Shown here: positions 18,896 to 27,391 of the stretch, piece after piece
Layout: every line of letters begins with the position of its first letter
How positions within the stretch are numbered: position 1 is the stretch's first letter
Assembly: GCA_947498985.1 (NCBI GenBank)
Contig: CANMMF010000001.1
Coordinates: 1 to 64,000, forward strand
Direction: 5' to 3'
Length of the DNA stretch: 64,000 bases
Source of the DNA: an uncultured Paracoccaceae bacterium
Lineage (GTDB): Bacteria; Pseudomonadota; Alphaproteobacteria; Rhodobacterales; Rhodobacteraceae
Made by a program: the position numbers and the translations under genes
The notes under the pieces: generated by a model
The model's database searches: none
What the model was told of the DNA's origin: nothing
What the model saw: only the letters and a program-made list of their open reading frames with translations

Positions 18896-19519
18896 ATGCA
18901 TCCCAACCCGATCTTCCGCCAGACCGACGCAAAGCGCTCGCTGGATTTTGCCCGTGCGCGGGGGTTCGGCGTGCTCGCGATCTCGACCGGCGGTGCCCCT
19001 CTGCTGAGCCACATTCCGTTTCTGCTGTCCGCCGATGGCGGCGTGGCGGATCTGCATCTGGTGCGGTCTAACCCGATTGCGCGTGCCGTGCGCAGCGAGG
19101 CGCAGGCGCGGCTCGATGTGCTGGGCCCGGACGGCTATGTTTCTCCCGACTGGTACGGGATCGACGATCAGGTGCCGACCTGGAACTACGTGGCCGTGAG
19201 CTTGACCGGCCGTCTCGAAGCGCTGCCTCCCGATGCGCTGGAGCCGATGCTGGCCGCGCAATCGGCCGCCTATGAAAGCCGGCTGCCGAAACCGCCCTGG
19301 ACGATGGAGAAGATGACCGACGCCACCAGAACCCGCTTCCTGCGCATGATCCAGCCCTTCCGTCTGCATGTCGACGCGCTGGAGAGCACCTGGAAACTGG
19401 GGCAGAACAAGCCCGAAGCCGCGCGCCATGCCGCCGCCGCTGCTGTGCGGCAGGGTCTGGGACACGGGCTCGCGGCGCTGTCGGAGCTGATGGCGCAGCC
19501 GCCAGACCCGCAGACGTGA
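18896..19519 (+). CDS. PaiB-type FMN-binding protein
   Basis: 207-residue protein of the FMN-binding split-barrel family that includes Bacillus PaiB. Typical segments are the N-terminal MHPNPIFR, the GVLAISTGGAPLLSHIPF strands, GPDGYVSPDWYG and VPTWNYVAVSLTG. PaiB-like proteins were described as negative regulators of sporulation and proteases, but the biochemical activity is probably flavin-dependent. The start could be ATG 18869, nine codons earlier. Its stop overlaps the GTG start of the next gene. Confidence 0.85.
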   Translation: MHPNPIFRQTDAKRSLDFARARGFGVLAISTGGAPLLSHIPFLLSADGGVADLHLVRSNPIARAVRSEAQARLDVLGPDGYVSPDWYGIDDQVPTWNYVAVSLTGRLEALPPDALEPMLAAQSAAYESRLPKPPWTMEKMTDATRTRFLRMIQPFRLHVDALESTWKLGQNKPEAARHAAAAAVRQGLGHGLAALSELMAQPPDPQT

Positions 19520-20037
19520 GCCGCGTCATCTTTCTGCACGGCGCTTCCAGCAGCGGCAAGACCACGCTGGCGCGGGCCCTCCGAGCGGCCAGCCCCCTGC
19601 CCTTTGTGCACCTGTCGCTCGATCACTTTCGCGACAGCGGCGCGATTGATCCTGCCGCCTATGCCAACTGGCCCGACGCCCGCCCGCGCGTCTTTGACGG
19701 GCTGCACCGCGCCTTTTCCGGGTTTGCGGATGCGGGAAACGATGTGATCGTCGAGCATATCCTGGACACTGACGGATGGCAGGCCGATCTTCGCGACCGG
19801 CTCGCGCGGCACCATGTGCTGTTCGTGGGTGTGATGACCCCGCCCGATGTTCTGTCCGCGCGCGAACTGGCCCGTGGCGACCGGGAGCCGGGCAGTGCTG
19901 TGTGCGATCACGACCGGATCCACCAGGGCCTTGTCTACGACCTCACGCTCGACGGCACCGCCTGCGCCGGGCCGAACGCCCGCCGCATCCTGCGCGCGCT
20001 CGATGCGCCCCCCGCAAGATCGCGGTTTTTCGACTGA
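19516..20037 (+). CDS. Chloramphenicol phosphotransferase-like P-loop kinase
   Basis: 173 residues with Walker A GASSSGKTTLA (about residues 9-19), a DHFRDSG segment and HILDTDGWQADL, which place it in the CPT-like kinase family. True chloramphenicol 3-O-phosphotransferase comes from Streptomyces; most proteobacterial members have unknown substrates, so resistance should not be assumed. A GTG start overlaps the stop of the PaiB-like gene as GTGA, implying coupling. The C-terminus ends with the helical NARRILRALDAPP. Confidence 0.8.
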   Translation: MSRVIFLHGASSSGKTTLARALRAASPLPFVHLSLDHFRDSGAIDPAAYANWPDARPRVFDGLHRAFSGFADAGNDVIVEHILDTDGWQADLRDRLARHHVLFVGVMTPPDVLSARELARGDREPGSAVCDHDRIHQGLVYDLTLDGTACAGPNARRILRALDAPPARSRFFD

Positions 20038-20140
20038 ACCCGCGGCCGGATGGCGGGCCAGCGTCACACTCCCGGCACAGCTTTTCCGCAACAGCGCCCA
20101 AGCGTTTGCAACGGCAATTGATTTCGGTCATGACAGCAAA

Positions 20141-20833
20141 ATGACACTGCAGACCCGCGCGCTTTGCGTCCACCTTCTGACCGCGTCGGGCGCGGTATTT
20201 GCCATGCTGGCCCTGCTTGCCGCCGCCGAGGGCAAATGGTCGATCATGTTCCTGTGGCTGGTGGTGGCCTTTGCCGTGGACGGAATCGACGGCCCGCTGG
20301 CGCGCAAATATGATGTCGGCACCAACGCGCCGCGCTTTGACGGCGTGCTGCTCGACCTGATCATCGATTACCTGACCTATGTGTTCATCCCCGCCTTCGC
20401 GCTCTTTCAATCCGGACTGATGCCGGGATGGACGGGCTGGGCCGCGATTTTCGTGATCACCTTCGCGTCGGCGATGTATTTCGCCGACAGCCGGATGAAG
20501 ACCGCCGACAAGAGCTTTCACGGGTTTCCGGGATGCTGGAACATGCTGGTGCTGGTCATGTTCGCCATCGAGCCGAATTTCTGGGTGATCTTCGGGCTGG
20601 TCACGGCGCTGGCGATCGCCATGTTCCTGCCGCTGAAATTTATCCACCCGGTGCGCACGAAACGCTGGCGCACCCTGTCACTGCCCATCGCGCTGGCCTG
20701 GACGTTCTTTGCGGGCTGGGCGGCCTGGGTGGATTTCCACCCGCAAAGCTGGGCGCATTGGGGGCTTGTGGCCACCTCGGTCTATCTGGTCGGCGTCGGC
20801 ATCGTCCAGCAATTGCTGCCGGAACGCGGCTGA
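20141..20833 (+). CDS. pcs: Phosphatidylcholine synthase
   Basis: Integral membrane CDP-alcohol phosphotransferase that condenses choline with CDP-diacylglycerol, a one-step pathway found in alphaproteobacteria. 230 residues with about eight hydrophobic segments. The catalytic motif DG-x2-AR-x8-G-x3-D-x3-D is present as DGIDGPLARKYDVGTNAPRFDG followed by VLLD, with slightly altered early spacing that is typical of Pcs. I start at the ATG at 20141; the track ORF extends 98 codons upstream into the previous gene. Confidence 0.92.
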   Translation: MTLQTRALCVHLLTASGAVFAMLALLAAAEGKWSIMFLWLVVAFAVDGIDGPLARKYDVGTNAPRFDGVLLDLIIDYLTYVFIPAFALFQSGLMPGWTGWAAIFVITFASAMYFADSRMKTADKSFHGFPGCWNMLVLVMFAIEPNFWVIFGLVTALAIAMFLPLKFIHPVRTKRWRTLSLPIALAWTFFAGWAAWVDFHPQSWAHWGLVATSVYLVGVGIVQQLLPERG

Positions 20834-20905
20834 CGGCGCGCGCGGCCTCGGGACGGCGGGCGGGGCGCCTTTCGGGCAAGGCCCGAAACAGCGCCGCTCG
20901 CCGGA

Positions 20906-21151
20906 TCAGTCGGAGCGCGCGTCCATCGCATCGAGCCGCGCCTTCAGCGCCTCGTTTTCCTCGCGCGCCTTCTGGGCCATCGCGCGCACCGCGTCGAACT
21001 CCTCGCGGGTGACAAAATCGCGATCCGCCAGCCAGCGGTCCATCATCGACTTCATCGCGGTCTCGGCCTCGGCCTTGGCCCCTTGCGCCACACCCATCGC
21101 ATTGGTCATGAGCTGGCTGATGTCGTCGAACACCTTGTTTCGGGTCTGCAT
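20906..21151 (-). CDS. ubiK: UbiK-like accessory protein (BMFP family)
   Basis: 81-residue coiled-coil protein of the BMFP/YqiC family, which helps ubiquinone biosynthesis complexes in E. coli (UbiK) and promotes membrane fusion in Brucella. It shows the family's N-terminal amphipathic helix (MQTRNKVFDDISQLMTNAMG), the VTREEFDAVRAMAQKAREEN segment and a terminal coiled coil. Divergent from lgt with about 90 bases between. Confidence 0.88.
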   Translation of the reverse strand: MQTRNKVFDDISQLMTNAMGVAQGAKAEAETAMKSMMDRWLADRDFVTREEFDAVRAMAQKAREENEALKARLDAMDARSD

Positions 21152-21243
21152 GTTTCACTCTCCTGTGATCTGATCCCAATATGGGCCTTGCCGGGGCGTC
21201 TCTCAAGGTTGACTTCCCGCAACGACCAGAGGCAACAGGACGC

Positions 21244-22134
21244 ATGTTGGCCGCCATCCCCTTCCCCGACCTCTCGCCAGAGCTCTTTGCCGTCACGATT
21301 TTCGGGACCGAGTTCGCGTTGCGCTGGTACGCGCTGGCCTATATCGCAGGCATCCTCATCGGCTGGCGCATCGCCGTCTGGGCGGTCAAACGCCCGCATC
21401 TGTGGCGCCGCGACACCGCACCTCTGACCGTCTCGCAGGTCGAGGATCTGCTGACCTACGTGATCCTCGGCATCATTCTCGGCGGTCGCCTCGGCTATGT
21501 GCTGTTTTACCAGCCGGTCTATTACCTGCAGAACCCGTTCGAAATCCCGATGATCTGGACCGGCGGCATGTCCTTTCACGGCGGGCTGCTGGGTGTGGTG
21601 ACCGCGCTTTTGATCTTTCACCGCCGCACCCGCGTGCCGCTGGGCCCCACCGCGGATCTTCTGGCGCTGGCCACGCCGGTGGGCATCCTGCTCGGGCGGC
21701 TGGCGAATTTCGTCAACGCAGAGCTCTGGGGCCGGGCCACCGACATGCCCTGGGGCGTGATCTTCCCCGGTGCCGCGGCGCAGGACTGCGGGCAGCCCGA
21801 AGGCATGCTCTGCGCCCGCCACCCGTCGCAGCTTTATGAGGCCACGCTCGAAGGGCTGCTGCTGCTCATCGTGCTATTTGTTCTGGTCCATCGCGGCGCG
21901 CTCAAACAGCCCTGGCTGGTGGCTGGCACCTTCTTTGCCGGATACGGGATCGGCCGGTTCATCGTCGAGTTTTTCCGCCAGCCCGATGCGCAATTCGTCT
22001 CGCCTGGCAATCCGCTCGGGCTGGCGGTGGAGATCGGCGGCTACGGTCTGACCATGGGCCAGCTGCTGACCCTGCCGATGATCCTCGGGGGGGCTGCCGC
22101 GATCCTCTGGGCGCGACGCCGCCAACCGGCATGA
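21244..22134 (+). CDS. lgt: Prolipoprotein diacylglyceryl transferase
   Basis: Inner-membrane enzyme that attaches diacylglycerol to the lipobox cysteine of prolipoproteins. 296 residues, about seven membrane segments. The signature [15 protein letters not shown], the [11 protein letters not shown] motif with its essential His, [13 protein letters not shown] and HPSQLYEA are intact. The start at ATG 21244 follows AGGACG; the track start is 21 codons earlier without support. It overlaps the next gene by 4 bases (ATGA), giving an lgt-midA-pgeF unit. Confidence 0.96.
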   Translation: MLAAIPFPDLSPELFAVTIFGTEFALRWYALAYIAGILIGWRIAVWAVKRPHLWRRDTAPLTVSQVEDLLTYVILGIILGGRLGYVLFYQPVYYLQNPFEIPMIWTGGMSFHGGLLGVVTALLIFHRRTRVPLGPTADLLALATPVGILLGRLANFVNAELWGRATDMPWGVIFPGAAAQDCGQPEGMLCARHPSQLYEATLEGLLLLIVLFVLVHRGALKQPWLVAGTFFAGYGIGRFIVEFFRQPDAQFVSPGNPLGLAVEIGGYGLTMGQLLTLPMILGGAAAILWARRRQPA

Positions 22135-23195
22135 CGCCTCTGGCAGAGATCCTGCGCGCGCAAATCGCCTGCACCGGCCCCCTGACGCTGGCCGACTACA
22201 TGACCGCCTGCCTGCTGCACCCCGAGCACGGCTATTACATCACCCGCGATCCGCTTGGCGTTTCGGGCGATTTCACCACCGCGCCGGAAATCAGCCAGAT
22301 GTTCGGAGAGCTCATTGGCCTTTGTCTGGCGCAAAGCTGGCGCGATCAGGGCGCGCCCTCGCCGTTTTGTCTGGCCGAGCTCGGGCCCGGTCGCGGGACA
22401 CTCATGGCCGACATCCTGCGGGCCACCCGGGCTGTGCCGGGGTTCCGCGACGCCGCCCGCCTGCATCTTGTGGAAGCCAGCCCGGCGCTGCGCGCAGAGC
22501 AGGCAAGCAGCCTTTCCGGACACAGCCCGCAATGGCACGACACGCTCGAAACGCTGCCTTCGGCGCCGCTTTTTCTCGTCGCCAACGAGTTCTTCGATGC
22601 GCTGCCGATCCGGCAGTTCCAGCGCGACCCCAAAGGCTGGAGAGAGCGCGTGGTCGGCCTGCACGGCGACGCGCTCGCGCTTGGCCTTGTCGATCCGGTC
22701 CCGCATGCCGCGCTTGATCATCGGCTGCAGGACACATCACCCGGCCAGATCGTGGAAACCTGCGCGCCGGCCCGCGCGGTGAGCGGCGAAATCGCCGCCC
22801 GGATCGCCCGGAATGGCGGCATGGCGCTGATCGTCGACTACGGCGATTGGCGCAGCCGCGGCGATACGTTCCAGGCGCTGCGAAATCACGCCCCGGTCGA
22901 TCCGTTTGACGCGCCGGGCACGGCGGATCTGACTGCCCATGTGGATTTCGAACAGCTGAGCCTGGCCGCCAGGCCAGTCGGGCAGAGCGGGCTGACCGCG
23001 CAGGGGGTGTTCCTGGAACGTCTGGGCATCACCGCACGGGCACAAGCGCTGGCGCGCAATCTGAGCGGCGCGGCTCTTGAGCAGCATATCGCTGCACATC
23101 GCCGGTTGACGCACCCCGCAGAAATGGGTTCGCTGTTCAAGGCATTCGCCCTTTTTTCCACCGGCGCCCCGACGCCACCCGGATTGGATCCATGA
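22131..23195 (+). CDS. MidA/NDUFAF7-type SAM-dependent methyltransferase
   Basis: 354-residue class I methyltransferase of the DUF185/MidA family; mitochondrial NDUFAF7 symmetrically dimethylates an arginine of a complex I subunit. Visible: [33 protein letters not shown], the SAM-binding [16 protein letters not shown] (about residues 83-98), [11 protein letters not shown] and IVDYG. The start overlaps lgt and the end overlaps pgeF, both by ATGA-type contacts, the usual arrangement in Rhodobacterales. Confidence 0.9.
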   Translation: MTPLAEILRAQIACTGPLTLADYMTACLLHPEHGYYITRDPLGVSGDFTTAPEISQMFGELIGLCLAQSWRDQGAPSPFCLAELGPGRGTLMADILRATRAVPGFRDAARLHLVEASPALRAEQASSLSGHSPQWHDTLETLPSAPLFLVANEFFDALPIRQFQRDPKGWRERVVGLHGDALALGLVDPVPHAALDHRLQDTSPGQIVETCAPARAVSGEIAARIARNGGMALIVDYGDWRSRGDTFQALRNHAPVDPFDAPGTADLTAHVDFEQLSLAARPVGQSGLTAQGVFLERLGITARAQALARNLSGAALEQHIAAHRRLTHPAEMGSLFKAFALFSTGAPTPPGLDP

Positions 23196-23947
23196 CGCTC
23201 GACATCATCACGGCGCACAGTCTCGACCCGTTCCGACACGGATTTTTCACCCGCAAGGGCGGCGCGTCCTCGGGTGTGTTTGCCGGGCTGAACTGCGGCG
23301 CGGGCTCTTCGGATCAGTCCGAAATCGTCGCGATCAACCGCGCGCGCGTGGCCGATGCGATGCAGGTGTCGCCGGACGCGCTGGTCAGCGTGCACCAGGT
23401 GCATTCACCCGATGTCCTGCATGTGCAATCGGTCCCGGACGGAGCCCGTCCGCAAGCCGACGCCATGGTCACCGCGACGCCGGGTCTGGCCCTGGCGGTT
23501 CTCACCGCCGATTGCCAGCCGGTGCTCTTTGCCGATCCGCAAGCCCGGGTGATCGGTGCGGCCCATGCCGGGTGGCGCGGCGCACGCGATGGCGTGCTCG
23601 AGGCAACCGTCGCCGCGATGGAAGAGCTTGGCGCCGCACGCGACGCGATCCGGGCGGTGATCGGCCCGTCGATCAGCCAGCGCGCCTATGAGGTCGGGCC
23701 GGAGTTCTTCGACGATTTTCTCGCCGAGGATCCGGGCAATGCGCGGTTCTTTGCAGGCGGCGACGGCGACCGCATGATGTTCGATCTGCCCGGCTACGGT
23801 CTGGCGCGCCTGCGGGCCGCAGGCATCGAGGCGGAGTGGACGCGCCACTGCACCTATTCCGACGCCGACCGGTTCTATTCCTATCGCCGCACCACCCACG
23901 CCAAGGAGGCCGACTACGGACGCCTGATCTCTGCCATCCGGATCTGA
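23192..23947 (+). CDS. pgeF: Peptidoglycan editing factor PgeF (YfiH/laccase-domain family)
   Basis: 251 residues of the multicopper polyphenol oxidase-like YfiH family; E. coli PgeF removes wrongly incorporated L-Ser from muropeptides, and the family has purine nucleoside hydrolase/deaminase-type chemistry. The metal-site residues appear in VSVHQVHSPDV, LTADCQPVLFAD and GAAHAGWRGARDGVLEA. YSYRRTTHAKEADYGR is the family's C-terminal signature. Last gene of the lgt-midA-pgeF run. Confidence 0.92.
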   Translation: MTLDIITAHSLDPFRHGFFTRKGGASSGVFAGLNCGAGSSDQSEIVAINRARVADAMQVSPDALVSVHQVHSPDVLHVQSVPDGARPQADAMVTATPGLALAVLTADCQPVLFADPQARVIGAAHAGWRGARDGVLEATVAAMEELGAARDAIRAVIGPSISQRAYEVGPEFFDDFLAEDPGNARFFAGGDGDRMMFDLPGYGLARLRAAGIEAEWTRHCTYSDADRFYSYRRTTHAKEADYGRLISAIRI

Positions 23948-24102
23948 GCGCCTTTTGCACCTCCTGCCCGGCGGACGAACAAAGACGCCAAATCCTCACT
24001 ATTGTCCTCGCTCTGTCACAAGTGCGCCCCATTTCGCGCCGAAATTAACCTTAACGACAGCAAGGAAAGGCCGGGGCAAACACTGGCAACAGGAGCAGAG
24101 AC

Positions 24103-24273
24103 ATGAAGAACCAGACCCGTTTCATCCGGTCCATCACCCGGACTGCCGCCGAAATGACCGCCCCGGGTGCGGAGACGCAGATTGCCATGCCGTGGCATCG
24201 CGGCGCGCCGCGCGCGGCGTTTATCGAAAAGCGCTCTGTCCCGGCAAGCCAGCTCAAACGCGCCTCCGCCTGA
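24103..24273 (+). CDS. Small 56-residue basic protein, unknown
   Basis: An ORF too short for the track: MKNQTRFIRSITRTAAEMTA, ending QLKRASA. The ATG has a strong AGGAG site 7 bases upstream. The product is very basic (Arg/Lys-rich), has no membrane segment, and contains a central IAMPWHRG segment. Codon use (GCC, CGC, GAA) fits the genome. It lies 395 bases before the Hint gene, on the same strand. I recognise no family; expression is likely from the ribosome site. Confidence 0.6.
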   Translation: MKNQTRFIRSITRTAAEMTAPGAETQIAMPWHRGAPRAAFIEKRSVPASQLKRASA

Positions 24274-24667
24274 TCGCGGGCCGGTCTCGCGCGGGGTGTG
24301 GCGTCTGAGCGCCGCCCTTTGACCTGCGCGCACCCTTTTGCAGGCAGGCCAACGCAGCGCGACGCGCCGTCGCCTCGGCGAGAGTGCCGCGCATGGTGGA
24401 TCTGCGGCGCCGGTACCTGAACCCGCGCCCCCGACATCCCAGCACACAGATGATTCGGCGAAAAACCGCGCAAATCGGGCGCGGTTGTTTCGTGTTCTCA
24501 AACAAAGCCCGATCCGGCACCGGATTAATCCCGCAATTGCATATGAATCGTGGTTAATTTTGACTTTGGCGGCGGATTCCCGCTTAACTGTCACCAGCGA
24601 AAACAACTGTCCTTTCGTCGTTGTTGGTGGGGGCCAACACGGATGTGACCAACCGTATGGTGTTCAC
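24274..24667. other. 394-base intergenic region before the Hint gene
   Basis: The first half is GC-rich without a clear signal. The second half (about 24520-24600) is AT-richer. A possible promoter, TTGACT (24560) with an 18-base spacer and TTAACT (24584), points toward the Hint gene. The track ORF starting at 24338 covers this stretch, but its translation is low-complexity and I do not believe it is coded. Confidence 0.5.
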
Positions 24668-25459
24668 ATGAGTAGCCTCCGTCCGAGTATCAAAGCCGAT
24701 ACGACATCCGTTTCCCTCCAGATCTCGCAGCACAGCGCGCCGATTGGCGATGGTGCGCCGCGCCGGTCCGTGTCGCTCATGCGCAAGTACGAAGCGTCCG
24801 CGCTGCTGCCCGACCTTTCGGTGTCGTTTAAGCAGCATGTCGCACCGGCCACCGCCATTTTCGAGGAATGCGCCACCGCCTTTGCCCGCGGCACGCTTGT
24901 ACCCACGGTGCGCGGGCCGGTTGCCATCGAGGATCTGATGCCCGGCGACTATGTCGAGACGACGGACGGCTCCGAGCCGGTGACCTGGATCGGCTCGACC
25001 ACCTATGTGCCGGGCCTCAGCGACGACACGACCACGCTGACCAATCTCACGCGGATCACCTCCGACGCCTACGGCATCGGCCGCCCGGGCATGGACATTC
25101 TGGTGGGCCCCGCCGCCCGGCTGGTGGTCCGCCACGCCAAGCTCGAAAAGCTCATCGGTCAGGAATCGGTGCTGGCGCCTGTGGCCGATTACACCGATGG
25201 CGACCGGCTGTTGCAGATCTCTCCCGCAGGTCCGGTGCAGCTTTACCATTTCATGGTGCAAAGGCACGCCACCGTCACGATCGGCGGGATCGAGCTTGAG
25301 ACCTATCATCCGGGAAAGGCGCTCAACCAGCTCAACGGACAGAACCTGCGCGCGCTCTTCCTGTCGATGTTTCCCAACATCGAGCGGCTTGAGGATTTCG
25401 GAACGGTCAACCTGAGCCGCACCAGTCGCGAGGTCATCGACAGCCTGATCGACACCTGA
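24668..25459 (+). CDS. Hint-domain (Hedgehog/intein-type) protein
   Basis: 263 residues. A Hint_2-type domain starts at about residue 75: CATAFARGTLVPTVRGPVAI, EDLMPGDYVETTDG and PVTWIGSTTY are the usual N-terminal block, with a Cys at its head, and LVVRHAKLEKLIG...GPVQLYHFMVQRHATVTIGGIELETYHPG is the C-terminal block. Such proteins are abundant in Roseobacters, often as C-terminal parts of secreted repeat proteins; this one has only a short N-terminal region. Self-cleavage is possible but unproven, as the terminal His-Asn pair of inteins is not seen. The ATG has no clear ribosome site. Confidence 0.8.
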   Translation: MSSLRPSIKADTTSVSLQISQHSAPIGDGAPRRSVSLMRKYEASALLPDLSVSFKQHVAPATAIFEECATAFARGTLVPTVRGPVAIEDLMPGDYVETTDGSEPVTWIGSTTYVPGLSDDTTTLTNLTRITSDAYGIGRPGMDILVGPAARLVVRHAKLEKLIGQESVLAPVADYTDGDRLLQISPAGPVQLYHFMVQRHATVTIGGIELETYHPGKALNQLNGQNLRALFLSMFPNIERLEDFGTVNLSRTSREVIDSLIDT

Positions 25460-25481
25460 CCCGCGTCAGCGCAACCCCGCG

Positions 25482-25982
25482 TCAGGCGGAGCGGCTCAGC
25501 CGCTCCTCCATCACTTCGAACGGCACACCCGGTTCGTCCTTCGCGCCGCGGATCACCAGCGAGGTCTTCACGCTCGCCACGTTTTCAGCCGCCGTCAGCT
25601 GACCGGTCAGGAAGTTCTGAAAACTGCCCAGATCGGGGGCCACACATTTCAGGATGAAATCCACCTCGCCGTTGAGCATGTGGCACTCGCGCACAAGCGG
25701 CCAGGACAGGCAACGGGTCTCGAAGGCGCGCAGGTCGCTCTCGGCCTGGCTCTGCAGACCGACGCTGACAAAGACCTGTACCTCGAAGCCGAGCTCGCGC
25801 GCGTCCACATCCGCGTGATAGCCCCTGATGAAGCCTTGCTCTTCCAGCGCCCGCACCCGGCGCAGACAGGGCGGCGCGCTGATGCCCACGCGCTTGGCCA
25901 GTTCCACGTTGGTCATGCGCCCGTCGGCCTGCAGCTCCGCCAGTATCTTTCGGTCGATCGGGTCCAGACGGTGACCTGCCAT
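25482..25982 (-). CDS. Lrp/AsnC-family transcriptional regulator
   Basis: 166 residues: an N-terminal winged helix ([43 protein letters not shown]) and a C-terminal RAM ligand domain ([21 protein letters not shown]). The ATG at 25982 is preferred to the track's, seven codons upstream, since it opens at the conserved start. Divergent from trxB. The shared upstream region has repeated GCAAT-A/T-rich boxes that could be its own operators. Ligand unknown, probably an amino acid. Confidence 0.92.
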   Translation of the reverse strand: MAGHRLDPIDRKILAELQADGRMTNVELAKRVGISAPPCLRRVRALEEQGFIRGYHADVDARELGFEVQVFVSVGLQSQAESDLRAFETRCLSWPLVRECHMLNGEVDFILKCVAPDLGSFQNFLTGQLTAAENVASVKTSLVIRGAKDEPGVPFEVMEERLSRSA

Positions 25983-25999
25983 GTTACTCCCCCATTTTG

Positions 26000-26060
26000 G
26001 CAATTATTATACCACCTACGCGTTTGCGCGCAATAATATTTCACAGTAGCGCAATAATCT
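26000..26060. promoter_or_regulatory. Repeated AT-rich boxes between lrp and trxB
   Basis: GCGCAATAAT occurs exactly at 26028 and 26049, 21 bases apart (two helical turns), and a related GCAATTATTAT lies at 26000. The block starts 18 bases from the Lrp-type gene. Phased degenerate boxes like these are typical of Lrp-family autoregulation. Confidence 0.5.
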
Positions 26061-26212
26061 TCCGCCATCAAACGCGGCACCTGGCACATATCCGGTCCAC
26101 CGCCGCGACCAGGCTCGCAGTGCATGGCAAGATGCGCCCCCTGCCCCTTTCCGTTCAAGCGCACGCTGTTTATATGGGCGTCTCATCTGCTCAACGCCGG
26201 AGGTCGCTGCCC

Positions 26213-27217
26213 ATGTCCCAAACCCGTCACACAAAGGTGCTGATCATCGGCTCCGGTCCGGCAGGCTACACCGCCGGTGTCTACGCGGCCCGCGCGATGG
26301 TCGAACCGATCCTCGTGCAGGGGCTGGAGCCCGGCGGTCAGCTGACCACCACCACCGAAGTCGAGAACTGGCCGGGTGACACAGAAGTGCAGGGGCCGGA
26401 CCTTATGGTCCGGATGGAGGCGCATGCCCGCGCCATGGGCTGCGAGATCATCGGCGACATCATCACCCGGATCGAGTTCGACAAGCGCCCGTTCGTGGCC
26501 CATGCCGACAGCGGCTCGACCTTCACCGCCGACGCTATCATACTGGCCACCGGCGCGCGCGCCAAGTGGCTGGGCCTGCCCTCCGAAGAGGCCTTCAAGG
26601 GCTTCGGCGTCTCGGCCTGCGCGACCTGCGACGGCTTCTTTTACCGCGGCAAGGAGATCGTGGTGATCGGCGGCGGCAACACCGCCGTGGAAGAGGCGCT
26701 GTTCCTGACCAATTTTGCCTCGAAAGTCACGCTGATCCACCGCCGCGACGAGCTTCGCGCCGAGAAGATCCTTCAGGACCGGCTGTTCAAGAACCCCAAG
26801 ATCGAGCCGCTGTGGTTTCACCAGCTCGAAGAGGTTGTGGGCGACGACAATCCCAAAGGCGTGACGGCCGTGCGCGTGAAAAATGTCCAGACCGGCGAGA
26901 TCACCGAGATCCCATGCGCGGGCGTGTTTGTGGCCATCGGTCACGCGCCCGCCAACGAGCTGGTCAAAGACGTGCTTGAGACGCATATGGGCGGCTACGT
27001 GGTGACCAGACCCGACAGCACCGAAACCTCGATCCCGGGGATCTTTGCGGCGGGCGATCTGACCGACCACAAATACCGCCAGGCGGTTACCTCTGCGGGC
27101 ATGGGCTGCATGGCCGCGCTGGAGGCGGAGCGCTTTCTGGCCGAGCAGGGCGAAGACGATGGCAAGGACGTGAGCGAACCGCTCGGATACGGCGCGCCGG
27201 TGACGTCGGACGCGTAA
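26213..27217 (+). CDS. trxB: Thioredoxin-disulfide reductase
   Basis: NADPH-dependent flavoenzyme that reduces thioredoxin. 334 residues: FAD site [16 protein letters not shown], redox-active CATCDG (C-x2-C) in [18 protein letters not shown]-binding [15 protein letters not shown], and the C-terminal FAD motif [19 protein letters not shown]. The start at ATG 26213 follows CGGAGG; the track ORF begins 72 codons upstream. Followed by a good hairpin terminator. Confidence 0.96.
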   Translation: MSQTRHTKVLIIGSGPAGYTAGVYAARAMVEPILVQGLEPGGQLTTTTEVENWPGDTEVQGPDLMVRMEAHARAMGCEIIGDIITRIEFDKRPFVAHADSGSTFTADAIILATGARAKWLGLPSEEAFKGFGVSACATCDGFFYRGKEIVVIGGGNTAVEEALFLTNFASKVTLIHRRDELRAEKILQDRLFKNPKIEPLWFHQLEEVVGDDNPKGVTAVRVKNVQTGEITEIPCAGVFVAIGHAPANELVKDVLETHMGGYVVTRPDSTETSIPGIFAAGDLTDHKYRQAVTSAGMGCMAALEAERFLAEQGEDDGKDVSEPLGYGAPVTSDA

Positions 27218-27244
27218 ACCTCCTCCGGATTTCCAAACTGCCTA

Positions 27245-27276
27245 AACACCCCGGTGCCGCAAAGCGCCGGGGTGTT
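27245..27276 (+). terminator. Stem-loop downstream of trxB
   Basis: AACACCCCGG and CCGGGGTGTT form a perfect 10-bp stem around a 12-base loop, 28 bases after the trxB stop. No long T-run follows, but the stem itself ends in TT. Confidence 0.65.
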
Positions 27277-27391
27277 GCGCATGGGCCCGTTCATGCGGTC
27301 TGCTCCTTAGGGTCTTCTAGACGGACCCTTCACACAACTGTCCCCACCGGCCGCAAAGCGCCGGGCCACACATGGAAAAGGGGACGCAACC

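Noticed and set aside
19516-20037. Chloramphenicol resistance
   Set aside because: The kinase family is broad; only fold-level motifs are seen, so the drug substrate is not supported.
24338-24667. N-terminal extension of the Hint ORF
   Set aside because: Low-complexity translation covering a promoter-like AT-rich stretch; the Hint protein fits better from 24668.
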